Origin: Planctomycetota bacterium
GTDB lineage: Bacteria; Planctomycetota; Planctomycetia; Pirellulales; Pirellulaceae
NCBI GenBank assembly: GCA_024274855.1
Contig: JAJSAJ010000159.1
Span: 1 to 10,353 of the forward strand
DNA: 10,353 bases
Reading direction: 5' to 3'
In this document: positions 1 to 6,171 of the stretch, piece after piece
Position numbering within the stretch: position 1 is the first letter of the stretch
Layout of the letters: every line of letters begins with the position of its first letter
Made by a program: the position numbers and the translations under genes
Notes under the pieces: model-generated
The model's database searches: none
What the model saw: only the letters and a program-made list of their open reading frames with translations
Told to the model about the DNA's origin: nothing

Positions 1-486
1 CGCAAACCGCTTGAGTTCGCTCGGGCCATGATCCCGGCTCTGCTGACCGCCTTTAGCTCAGCATCGAGTAACGGAACGTTGCCACTGACGTTGGCTTCAG
101 TCGAGCGGCGCGCGGGAATCAGCAATCGAGTCAGCTCGTTTGTCCTCCCCTTGGGTGCAACCGTCAACATGGATGGAACGGCACTCTACGAGGCGGTTGC
201 GGTCTTGTTCATTGCGCAATTGCATTATGGAAGCAATTTGCCGCTGGGCAATCAGATCATCGTTGCCGTAACCGCATTGCTGGCCAGTATCGGAGCGGCC
301 GGAATACCACATGCCGGACTGGTCATGATGATTATCATCCTCCAGGCCGTCGGGTTGCCTGTTGAAATGCAGGGGGTCATTATTGCAGTCGACCGAGTGT
401 TGGACATGTGCCGCACCAGCGTGAATGTCTGGAGCGACTCGTGCGGGTGTGCTGTTGTCGCTCGGTTTGAGGCGACCGGATCGTGA
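1..486 (+). CDS. Dicarboxylate/amino acid:cation symporter, C-terminal part (SDF/DAACS family)
   Basis: The reading frame is open from base 1, so the gene begins upstream of the window and only the last 161 residues are visible. The family consists of inner-membrane secondary transporters that couple uptake of aspartate, glutamate or C4-dicarboxylates to Na+ or H+. Visible hallmarks in order are the serine-rich re-entrant loop (AFSSASSNGTLPLT), the ion-binding segment LPLGATVNMDGTALYE, a second re-entrant region rich in Gly/Ala/Ile, and the substrate-binding helix DRVLDMCRTSVNVWSD. Aligned to GltPh, that helix keeps both aspartates, the arginine that holds the side-chain carboxylate (R397 equivalent), the Thr/Asn pair and the last aspartate, so an acidic substrate is expected. 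The serine loop reads SSNGT where SSAAT is more usual. The stop lies 19 bp from the end of the convergent HEAT-repeat gene, with no obvious terminator hairpin between them. Confidence 0.95.
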   Translation, partial: RKPLEFARAMIPALLTAFSSASSNGTLPLTLASVERRAGISNRVSSFVLPLGATVNMDGTALYEAVAVLFIAQLHYGSNLPLGNQIIVAVTALLASIGAAGIPHAGLVMMIIILQAVGLPVEMQGVIIAVDRVLDMCRTSVNVWSDSCGCAVVARFEATGS

Positions 487-505
487 GTTTCGGCATCGCG
501 ACGGC

Positions 506-2047
506 TCACGCATTAAACAACTGCAACATGTTCCTCCCCTTATACATCCAAAACACCTCACTCGGACCGAGCCGATTGTGCGAAGTGCCGTCGGGATGCC
601 ATTGCGCGATCTGACCGTCGGCAACAATCAATCCCCGAACGCCCCCTTGCCCGCCACGCGCCACAAGGACCGACTGATCAAAGAAATGCCCCAACAGACA
701 AGACTCGCCAACTGCGTAACCCGCGTTAGCCATCTGTTGCCGCAGTGAATCCGCCTGTCGGCGGTTCGCTTCACTCCACTGCTGAGGAACTAGCTCGCAA
801 AACGTGTCGTGTTCCGCGTGCCAGCCGGCATACACGGCGTACACGTCATCCAGGGACAGCTCGGTCAAGTCTGCCGTTATTGCGTGGCTCACCGGACCGA
901 CAATCGCCACGTTCGCATAGCTCCCGCCGGCAAGATCATACGAATACCTGAACAAGAAACAATCGACCGGACGCTCATATCCCGGCCAATGCATGCACCG
1001 TGTGTCGATCAGATCCAATTGCGACGGTGGAGTTCCCCAGTAGGTCGGTTGCGACAACATGAGTGCGGCTTCGGCTTCGGCCTGTGCCGCGGCAGTGGTG
1101 AACTCCGGGTCAATCTGGTCGAGAAAACCAAGTGCCCTGGCGTCTGCCAATACACGAAGCCGAACAACTGGCTCGGCAGCCATTTCGACCAGCCGGTTCA
1201 CCCCTTCGGGCTGATTGAGGCGCGCCAGAGCCGAAGCCGCTTCAACCCGGATCCGACGATGCCGCAACTCCAGCACCTGAAACAACTTGCCTACAGCCTG
1301 GTCATCCCCGATCCAAGCCAACGCATCACACAAAGAGACGATCAGTGCCACACCATCATCCACTTGCCGATTAAGCTGCCGCAGATCGCTATCCGGGTCA
1401 GGCGACCGATCCTCCAAACGGCTCAACTGCCCGGCAGTTTCACCCAAGAGACGAATCAATGCGACTTTTCGCAACTGTGCCGGGTGCTGCTCGACCAGAC
1501 CTTGACGCGTCAACAAGTTAGCCAAATCCAGAACGACAGCGGCCGCAGCTGGGAATTGCAACGCATCGAGCAGCCGCGGAAAGACCGATTCGGTCTGCGT
1601 GCCCGGTTGCTGAAACAACGGGCTGAGGGCCACAGCCACCTGAGTCACATCCATCGGGGGATCCGCAATCAACCGCTCTGTTAACACCTGCAAATCATCC
1701 GCTTGGCCTGAACACGCAAGCCACTGAAGCAATCCCCATCTGGCTTCCACCGCCGGTGTAAGTTGCCGGTGCAATTGGACAATGTGCCGGCGTTGCGACC
1801 CAGACAACCCAGAATCGGATTGACGCTGACGTTGAATCAACGGCGACAAAATGTCCGTCCATGGCAACCGCGTGCCGTCGTCGCCCGCACCGGTCAATTC
1901 GACCAATGCAGCAAGCAGTCTTTCCAGCTCGCAATCACCGATTTCCGTCAGCCAAGTGTAGGACACAGAACTATCTTCTGAAGCTGATTCGTCCGGCTGC
2001 GCCAATTGGCGAAGCACTTCTGTAAGTTGTCCGATTCGATCTTCCAT
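506..2047 (-). CDS. HEAT-repeat protein with unassigned C-terminal domain
   Basis: This 513-residue protein has no exact function I can name. Residues about 100-310 are helical and Leu/Ala-rich. The stretch at about 230-310 (for example VGKLFQVLELRHRRIRVEAA) reads as HEAT/armadillo-type repeats, which usually bind other proteins. Residues about 335-510 form a distinct domain rich in Trp, Tyr and Gly (PTYWGTPPSQLDLIDTRC, HWPGYERPVDCFLFRYSYD, and the C-terminal FWMYKGRNMLQLFNA). There is no signal peptide or membrane segment, so it is probably cytoplasmic. The frame stays open to an ATG at 2218, but I chose the ATG at 2045-2047 because AGGA lies 9 nt before it and the extra 57 residues are Cys/Arg-rich and cross an inverted repeat (2131-2145). 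The gene is transcribed alone, convergent with the symporter and divergent from the RNA/helicase unit. Its existence is well supported by the long frame and domain-like composition; its function is unknown. Confidence 0.85.
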   Translation of the reverse strand: MEDRIGQLTEVLRQLAQPDESASEDSSVSYTWLTEIGDCELERLLAALVELTGAGDDGTRLPWTDILSPLIQRQRQSDSGLSGSQRRHIVQLHRQLTPAVEARWGLLQWLACSGQADDLQVLTERLIADPPMDVTQVAVALSPLFQQPGTQTESVFPRLLDALQFPAAAAVVLDLANLLTRQGLVEQHPAQLRKVALIRLLGETAGQLSRLEDRSPDPDSDLRQLNRQVDDGVALIVSLCDALAWIGDDQAVGKLFQVLELRHRRIRVEAASALARLNQPEGVNRLVEMAAEPVVRLRVLADARALGFLDQIDPEFTTAAAQAEAEAALMLSQPTYWGTPPSQLDLIDTRCMHWPGYERPVDCFLFRYSYDLAGGSYANVAIVGPVSHAITADLTELSLDDVYAVYAGWHAEHDTFCELVPQQWSEANRRQADSLRQQMANAGYAVGESCLLGHFFDQSVLVARGGQGGVRGLIVADGQIAQWHPDGTSHNRLGPSEVFWMYKGRNMLQLFNA

Positions 2048-2056
2048 TTCGTGTTT

Positions 2057-2060
2057 TCCT
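2057..2060 (-). promoter_or_regulatory. Ribosome binding site that decides the HEAT gene start
   Basis: On the minus strand AGGA lies 9 nt before the ATG at 2047-2045. No comparable sequence stands before the ATG at 2218, so this site favours the shorter protein. Confidence 0.5.
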
Positions 2061-2308
2061 GATGCGGAAGAGACACATTGTTTGCCGGCCAAGGCCGCCG
2101 GAGAATTAGAGTTGCCGCCCCGTGCCACGCGCACACAAAGTGTGCATGATCTCTTCAAAAACAGCTTGGACTGGAATACCTTCTGGCTCTCGGCTCGAGG
2201 CTTGTGCGCGAAGCCCACGGCAGGAGTATCAGTTTAGCGTTCTTGACGTAACGATGCGCGGGTGGTATTTGTTCTAACAATTGACACACATGCCGGAAGG
2301 CCAGAGAA

Positions 2309-2324
2309 CCGTTTTCGAAAACGG
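2309..2324. promoter_or_regulatory. Perfect 16-bp palindrome, possible operator
   Basis: CCGTTTTCGAAAACGG is identical to its reverse complement and ends 32 bp before the -35 element at 2357. A second inverted repeat, ATGCCG (2290-2295) with CGGCAT (2322-2327), overlaps its right half, so two alternative pairings are possible. A dimeric regulator site is a reasonable guess from position and symmetry. No known operator consensus is recognised. Confidence 0.3.
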
Positions 2325-2356
2325 CATCGTTTTTGAGATCGTTTCTTTGATTCGAC

Positions 2357-2385
2357 TTGACGAAATGGACACAAAGTTGTTTGAT
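2357..2385 (+). promoter_or_regulatory. Sigma70-like promoter for the structured RNA/helicase leader
   Basis: TTGACG (2357-2362, 5 of 6 to TTGACA) is followed after a 17-bp spacer by TTTGAT (2380-2385, 4 of 6 to TATAAT). The predicted start of transcription is about 2392, which coincides with the base of the first long hairpin (2393-2456). That coincidence raises confidence in both the promoter and the RNA. Confidence 0.5.
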
Positions 2386-2391
2386 AGGGAG

Positions 2392-2934
2392 AGTGCGTGA
2401 ACAAGCAGGTGGCCGATAACGGTTGCGAGACCGTTAAGTCTGCTTGTCTCACGCGCAATGGACGGAACTCGCGGAGTATTCGTGGCGACGAATTGCAAAT
2501 CGACAAACGACCGTTTGGCGACCGCGAAGAGACGCTGCTGCCGCCCCGGCTTCGCATTGTGCATTTTGAAAAATGCGGCGTACAGCAAGTCAGCTTGCTG
2601 CGCACTCGACACGTTCGCAGGAGAGAGACGCTCGATCGCAAGTTGCACAGGCCCCCTGACACCGCGTACGAGCGCCCGAAGGTCTCCATTGCAAAGCGAT
2701 GTCCTCACCGATTGTGGCTCGGCCACATTGGGTGGAGCGGATTAGAGAGCGAGCCGGGGACGGTTGTAGACTCCCATGGGCGACACATTGCGGTGGAGAT
2801 CGATGCCTTGCGATGGAGGGCCCCTGCCGAGCGTTGGGCCCCCTGCCGAGCGATGGGGGTAGCATCCCGTGCGCAAATACTGTCTACTGTTAGAGTTATC
2901 GTGTTTAATGGCCACATCGTGTCGATGTGGGCCT
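2392..2934 (+). ncRNA. Candidate structured RNA or long 5' leader of the DEAD-box helicase
   Basis: A run of strong stems begins at the predicted transcription start. (1) 2393-2408 pairs with 2440-2456 (16 bp with one bulge) and encloses AACGGTT/GACCGTT (2418-2435), capped by a GCGA (GNRA-type) tetraloop. (2) TCGCGG (2469-2474) pairs with CCGCGA (2522-2527) around ATTCGT-GGCG-ACGAAT (2478-2493) and CAAAC-GACC-GTTTG (2504-2517), a three-way junction. (3) GCATTT-TGAA-AAATGC (2561-2576). (4) GCG(TA)CAGCAAG-TCAG-CTTGCTGCGC (2578-2603). (5) GGAGA/TCTCC plus CGCTCG/CGAGCG (2620-2687). (6) CATTGC-AAA-GCGATG (2687-2701). (7) CTCACC/GGTGGAG around TGTGGC-TCG-GCCACA (2704-2737). (8) GATGC/GCATC (2802-2866). 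(9) an 11-bp stem (2910-2933). Three stems need G-U wobbles that would be A-C mismatches on the other strand, which favours plus-strand RNA. RNase P, tmRNA, SRP and tRNA hallmarks were sought and not found. The 3' end is uncertain, since no U-run follows the last stem. Confidence 0.45.
2821..2858. repeat. Two tandem 19-bp GC-rich units
   Basis: CCCCTGCCGAGCGTTGGGC (2821-2839) is followed directly by CCCCTGCCGAGCGATGGGG (2840-2858), with two mismatches. They lie inside the putative RNA/leader within the GATGC/GCATC stem (2802-2806 with 2862-2866). The CTGCCGAGC core resembles GC-rich intergenic repeats I associate with planctomycete genomes; that link comes from memory and was not searched. 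Confidence 0.6.
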
Positions 2935-3062
2935 TCAGCAACCCGAGAACCGACCGCCATGCTTCACGGGGATTCAACTAGCGAATTGGTCCCGTGCATT
3001 GGTCAGGAGCACAACTGACTCCGGGTCGGATCGACTGCACGATCTAGACAGACACTACTAGT
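2935..3062 (+). other. Proximal 5' region of the helicase gene
   Basis: This stretch holds a weak hairpin GTCAG-GAGCACAA-CTGAC (3002-3019) with AGGAG partly in its loop, but no usual start codon at a proper distance. An in-frame TAG (3045-3047) limits the helicase start to the GTG at 3063. No clear promoter is seen here, which is consistent with transcription arriving from the upstream promoter at 2357-2385. Confidence 0.4.
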
Positions 3063-4340
3063 GTGGAGTTTTACACCAACTTGGCAAAGAAGCGAACAAC
3101 ACGCCCGCCGGAACCAAACGATTTTTCGGGCATGGCCTTGTCCGACACAATGTTCGAGGCGCTCGATCAGGCCGGCTATCAGAGTCCAACGGAGATCCAG
3201 GCGGGAATGATTCCCGTGGCGTTGGAGGGGACCGATGTCGTCGGGCAGGCACAAACGGGGACCGGCAAGACGGCTGCGTTTGCGATCCCCATCATTGAAC
3301 ATATGCAAAAGACCGAGCGCAGCCAGTCGCCGCGGGCAATCATTCTTGTCCCGACGCGAGAACTTGCCGTTCAAGTGCGGGATGAAGTAGCCAAATTATC
3401 CCACGGACAACGTCTTTCCTGTGTGGCCCTTTATGGTGGTAAACCGATTCGGGACCAGATTCAAAAGCTGCGTCGAGGAGCGGACATCGCCGTCGGAACG
3501 CCTGGTCGTATTCTGGATCACATCAGCCGCAATACGTTGCGTTTGGACGAAATCAAGATTGTGGTCTTGGACGAAGCCGATCGCATGCTCGACATCGGAT
3601 TTCGACCCGATATCGAGAGAATATTGCGCCGTTGCCCCCGCCAGCGGCAGACGCTGCTGCTGAGTGCGACCGTTCCGCCACCAATCGCTCGACTCGCCCA
3701 ACGGTATATGCACAATCCGACGACGATGAACTTCTCGCCAAAGGATCTTTCGGTCGAGACGATCGAACAGTCTTACTTTACCGTCGATCATGAGCGCAAG
3801 TTTGATCTGCTAGTACGATTGTTAAAGCGAGAACAGCCGACGCAGGCCATTATTTTCTGCCGAACGAAACGGCGAACCGATTCCGTTCATCGTCGCTTGG
3901 CCAAGCGTTTCGACCAGGTTAACTGTATTCACGGTGATATGGCTCAGAGTGCCAGAGATCGAGTGATGAGCCGTTTCCGAAGTGGCAAGCTTCGCTATCT
4001 CGTCGCAACGGATGTTGTGGGACGCGGGATCGATGTGACGGGAATTTCACACATCATCAATTTCGATACGCCCAAATTCTGCGATGATTACGTGCACCGC
4101 GTCGGTCGTACCGGCCGTATGGGACGAGAGGGCGTGGCCTTCACCTTCGTCGCTCCCGAAGAGGGTGCTGAACTGACCCGCATTGAACAGCGGATTAACC
4201 GGCAACTGAAGCGAGGCGAACTGGGAGATTTTCAAGCGGTCGAAGACCACAAAGCTGAATCGCAAGATGGCAAGGATTCGCCGCCCCCTCCGCCATTTCT
4301 CGGACGTCGTCCGCCCCGAAGACATCGCCGCGCACTGTAG
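3063..4340 (+). CDS. DEAD-box ATP-dependent RNA helicase
   Basis: The 425-residue protein carries the complete superfamily 2 DEAD-box set: Q motif (F21 to Q46, SPTEIQ), motif I AQTGTGKT (63-70), Ia PTREL (97-101), Ib TPGR (146-149), II DEAD (170-173), III SAT (201-203), IV IIFCRT (263-268), V ATDVVGRGIDV (315-325) and VI HRVGRTGR (345-352). It should use ATP to unwind short RNA duplexes in ribosome assembly, mRNA decay or cold adaptation, like the RhlE/CshA/DeaD group; which one cannot be decided here. The C-terminal tail is short, proline-rich and strongly basic (PPPPPFLGRRPPRRHRRAL) and probably aids RNA binding. The GTG at 3063 is preferred to the ATG at 3132, because starting at Met24 would remove the Q-motif phenylalanine and an in-frame stop at 3045 leaves no other choice. 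No Shine-Dalgarno is evident. Convergent with the solute-binding gene, 96 bp away. Confidence 0.97.
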   Translation: MEFYTNLAKKRTTRPPEPNDFSGMALSDTMFEALDQAGYQSPTEIQAGMIPVALEGTDVVGQAQTGTGKTAAFAIPIIEHMQKTERSQSPRAIILVPTRELAVQVRDEVAKLSHGQRLSCVALYGGKPIRDQIQKLRRGADIAVGTPGRILDHISRNTLRLDEIKIVVLDEADRMLDIGFRPDIERILRRCPRQRQTLLLSATVPPPIARLAQRYMHNPTTMNFSPKDLSVETIEQSYFTVDHERKFDLLVRLLKREQPTQAIIFCRTKRRTDSVHRRLAKRFDQVNCIHGDMAQSARDRVMSRFRSGKLRYLVATDVVGRGIDVTGISHIINFDTPKFCDDYVHRVGRTGRMGREGVAFTFVAPEEGAELTRIEQRINRQLKRGELGDFQAVEDHKAESQDGKDSPPPPPFLGRRPPRRHRRAL

Positions 4341-4436
4341 TCTCGCCACGCGAATCCATTGGCCCTCATATTGGGGTCCCTGCGGTGGAGACCTCACGAT
4401 GGGCACCTGTCCCACAACGTACTGCACACCCCGGAT

Positions 4437-5483
4437 TTAGCGGCCGGATGCGAATAGCGTCCGCAGAACCGGGGCGGCGGTATCCCACAAATCCGCAGCC
4501 TTCTGAAAGTCGACATCCATCCAGCGAACCGGCCGTTCGGCAGCCAAGGCCGGCCGTACTGAAACAGCTGGATTGATTGGAAATTGGGCACTTGGCCCCT
4601 TTGCCAGCACCGTTTCGACTTCAGGACTAAGCAGATACTCCATTAGCTTCTCGGTATCCGCCGCGTGCCGACCTCCTCGGATAATACAAAGAGTATTCGG
4701 AATCAGCAGCGTTCCCATCCCACCTTCCTGTTGATCCGGATAGACAATGGCGACCGGCGAGCCCGCTCGCAATTCCACGTTGGCGTCGTCGGTATCGGTA
4801 AGCCCAATATCCAATTCACCTCGTGCCACCGCCTGAGCAACTTGCCGGTTACCTCCCATGATCTGAACATTGTCCTTGAGCTGTTGAAAAAAAGCGGTGG
4901 CCCGTTTCGGCCCCCAATAGGCAAACAGCACGGCTGCATGCGTCGCCGTCGTGCCAAATAACGGCTTCGCGATTCCCACACGACCTTTCCACCGAGAAGA
5001 CGTTAAATCCAACAGAGATTGCGGTCGCTGGTTGCTCGGAACGTGCTTTGTGTTGACGATCAGAATCCGCGCTCGCGCCGCGAATCCATACCAGAATCCG
5101 CCGGGGGATCGAAAACCGGCGGGAAATTGACGGCCAGCCGGCGAGTCATAGGGGCGCAGAAGCCCCTGCTTCTGCAGACGCAAAGTGTGCAAGATTTCGT
5201 TGTTCCAAAACAGATCACATCGAGGGCGGTCTTTTTCCCGAATAATCCGCGTGACCAATCCTACCGTCTTGGTCGACTCGACGTCAAAATTAGACAGCAC
5301 AACGACCCTTTCCTGCTGCTGAAACTTTTCGAGTATCGGCTCGGAAAACTCAGCATCGAACGCCGTATAGACAACCACTTCGTGCTCGGAAGCACGCCAG
5401 CATCCAATCAGACAACAGGCGGCAATAGCCGGCAACCATCGAAACCCACGGCAAATTGTGTGACACATGAAATGACCAATCAT
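4437..5483 (-). CDS. Extracellular solute-binding lipoprotein, ferric-iron-type ABC transporter family
   Basis: This 348-residue protein resembles the FbpA/FutA/AfuA-type periplasmic binding proteins (bacterial solute-binding family 1 and relatives), which deliver substrate to an ABC permease. Residues 1-28 form a signal peptide ending in the lipobox LIGC, so Cys28 would be lipidated and the protein membrane-anchored. The mature part opens with EVVVYTAFDAEFSEPILEKF, the typical first strand and helix, followed by DLFWNNEILHTLRLQKQGLL, the hinge region SRWKGRVGIAKPLFGTTATH and GELDIGLTDTDDANVEL. Ferric-binding members usually carry a tyrosine pair near the last segment. Here it is replaced by the acidic TDTDDA, so the ligand may not be iron. 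No permease or ATPase gene lies within the window, so it is an orphan here. The ATG at 5483 is taken as start; Met6 (5468) is also possible, and neither has a clear ribosome binding site. Confidence 0.9.
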   Translation of the reverse strand: MIGHFMCHTICRGFRWLPAIAACCLIGCWRASEHEVVVYTAFDAEFSEPILEKFQQQERVVVLSNFDVESTKTVGLVTRIIREKDRPRCDLFWNNEILHTLRLQKQGLLRPYDSPAGRQFPAGFRSPGGFWYGFAARARILIVNTKHVPSNQRPQSLLDLTSSRWKGRVGIAKPLFGTTATHAAVLFAYWGPKRATAFFQQLKDNVQIMGGNRQVAQAVARGELDIGLTDTDDANVELRAGSPVAIVYPDQQEGGMGTLLIPNTLCIIRGGRHAADTEKLMEYLLSPEVETVLAKGPSAQFPINPAVSVRPALAAERPVRWMDVDFQKAADLWDTAAPVLRTLFASGR

Positions 5484-5560
5484 GGTTATCTGAAGTCTCG
5501 TGAAGGTTCAAGGCTCTCGAGTGTGCTAGGCTTTGTCTCAGAACCCGGAGAAGCAGTGTT

Positions 5561-5595
5561 TCCGGGAGGGCGAAGCGCGTCCGGGAGGGCGAAGC
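5561..5595. repeat. Two perfect 16-bp direct repeats at 19-bp period
   Basis: TCCGGGAGGGCGAAGC occurs at 5561-5576 and again at 5580-5595, separated by GCG. The 19-bp period equals that of the tandem pair at 2821-2858. The GGGAGGGCGAAGC core resembles a dispersed GC-rich intergenic repeat of planctomycetes (recalled, not searched). Confidence 0.7.
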
Positions 5596-5694
5596 TCATG
5601 TCGAGAAACTGGCGAGCAGGTGCAAGGAGAGTAGTCGCCTGCCTCCCACACGCTCCATTTCCGAGTAGACTATGAAACAGTCCCAACTCCTAAC

Positions 5695-5730
5695 GCGGGT
5701 TTCGCCCGCAACCCAAGTGGCGGAGCCACT
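5695..5730. repeat. Paired hairpins adjoining the first large repeat copy
   Basis: GCGGG-TTTCG-CCCGC (5695-5709) is followed at once by AGTGGC-GGA-GCCACT (5716-5730). They abut the large repeat that starts at 5737 and may be the outer part of the same element. The second large copy (5972) lacks them. Confidence 0.55.
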
Positions 5731-5736
5731 ACCCGT

Positions 5737-5816
5737 ATCGTCGAACGGACGCCCACGTCCGTTCATTCGACGCACCTGGAGTTCCGTCGGACAGGCTGTG
5801 CGCATGGCGAGTGCAT
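5737..5816. repeat. Large intergenic repeat, copy 1
   Basis: About 80 bp that aligns with 5972-6050, with one single-base gap and scattered substitutions. The core is a perfect hairpin, GAACGGACG-CCCA-CGTCCGTTC (5743-5764), with a 9-bp stem. The outer part, ending in GTGCAT, is less conserved between copies. Confidence 0.8.
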
Positions 5817-5836
5817 CCTACGAATTAAGACTCTAG

Positions 5837-5874
5837 CGAGGCTGGGCCTCGAACCAATTACGAGCTACCGCTCG
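5837..5874. repeat. Two further perfect hairpins between the large repeat copies
   Basis: CGAGGC-TGG-GCCTCG (5837-5851) and CGAGC-TACC-GCTCG (5861-5874). The first has the same stem as the hairpin at 8003-8019 before glyA, with a different loop. Confidence 0.55.
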
Positions 5875-5895
5875 AACCGTGTTGGCCCGCTCCCG

Positions 5896-5923
5896 TTGCT
5901 CGCTATACTTGACTCAATATAAT
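5896..5923 (+). promoter_or_regulatory. Possible promoter with consensus -10
   Basis: A perfect TATAAT (5918-5923) is preceded at 16 bp by TTGCTC (5896-5901, weak -35). It would start transcription near 5930 and run through the second large repeat to the metallopeptidase gene at 6172. TTGACT at 5909 is too close to the -10 to be its -35. Confidence 0.3.
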
Positions 5924-5971
5924 CAACTTCTGCTCTGTAAGCATACTAACGTACCCAGCGGCCATAGCAAA

Positions 5972-6050
5972 ATCGTTCAACGGACGCCCACGTCCGTTCA
6001 TCCGACGGACCTGGGGTCTATCGGACAACATGCGTGCACGGTGCGTGCAT
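5972..6050. repeat. Large intergenic repeat, copy 2
   Basis: Same orientation as copy 1. The core hairpin AACGGACG-CCCA-CGTCCGTT (5979-5998) keeps an 8-bp stem and an identical loop; the outermost pair of copy 1 is a C-C mismatch here. The copy ends about 120 bp before the metallopeptidase start. Confidence 0.8.
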
Positions 6051-6171
6051 TCGACACAGAAGAATCTAGACGCGAGAACCGGATGCACGGCACCGCACCA
6101 CAGGTACCGAACTTCCCCTCGTTTCACTCTACTTCAAACAGCCGAACAGTCGCAGCAACAGGTGTTCGTTA

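Larger units (their letters stand above)
2048..2391. other. Divergent intergenic region between HEAT gene and the structured RNA/helicase unit
   Basis: No convincing gene is seen in this stretch. It holds several short inverted repeats: GCACAC-AAA-GTGTGC (2131-2145), GGCTT/AAGCC (2199-2215) and a perfect 16-bp palindrome CCGTTTTCGAAAACGG (2309-2324). A T-rich direct repeat, ATCGTTT..TTGA, occurs twice at about 2327-2350 just upstream of the putative promoter at 2357. Minus-strand open frames in 2234-2726 have atypical Ser/Arg/Cys-rich composition, and I do not consider them genes. Confidence 0.6.
5484..6171. other. Repeat-rich divergent intergenic region
   Basis: This 688-bp gap separates two divergent lipoprotein-type genes. 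It holds a cluster of short perfect hairpins and repeats, listed separately, and I see no credible gene. Small minus-strand frames through the two large repeat copies share the peptide QVRRMNGRGRP. That reflects the repeat itself and is not taken as evidence of coding. Confidence 0.65.

Noticed and set aside
809..1684. 291-codon plus-strand open frame opposite the HEAT gene
   Set aside because: It lies wholly antisense to a better-supported gene, has Gln/Arg/His/Pro-rich composition with no domain pattern, and fits a shadow of GC-biased codon use.
2234..2726. Minus-strand frames of about 150 codons in the same gap
   Set aside because: Unusual composition (Ser/Arg/Cys), mutual overlap in different frames and no motif. 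The wobble pattern of the stems also favours plus-strand transcription.
2392..2934. RNase P RNA, tmRNA, SRP RNA or 6S RNA
   Set aside because: I looked for the GAGGAAAGTCC and ACAGAAAC-type cores of RNase P, the tmRNA ends and tag, the SRP GGAAGGAAGCAG loop and a 6S-like long rod; none is present on either strand.
2397..2981. 194-codon plus-strand frame starting GTG at 2397 in the putative RNA
   Set aside because: It would start only a few bases after the predicted transcription start with no ribosome binding site, is Arg/Cys-rich without recognisable motifs, and most of its length is occupied by hairpins.
5691..6050. CRISPR-like array
   Set aside because: There are only two copies, the repeat is about 80 bp with internal divergence, the spacing is 155 bp, and no cas genes are nearby.
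5596..6127. Small minus-strand frames sharing QVRRMNGRGRP
   Set aside because: The shared peptide is explained by the duplicated DNA element with its hairpin. The flanking residues differ and there is no start signal.
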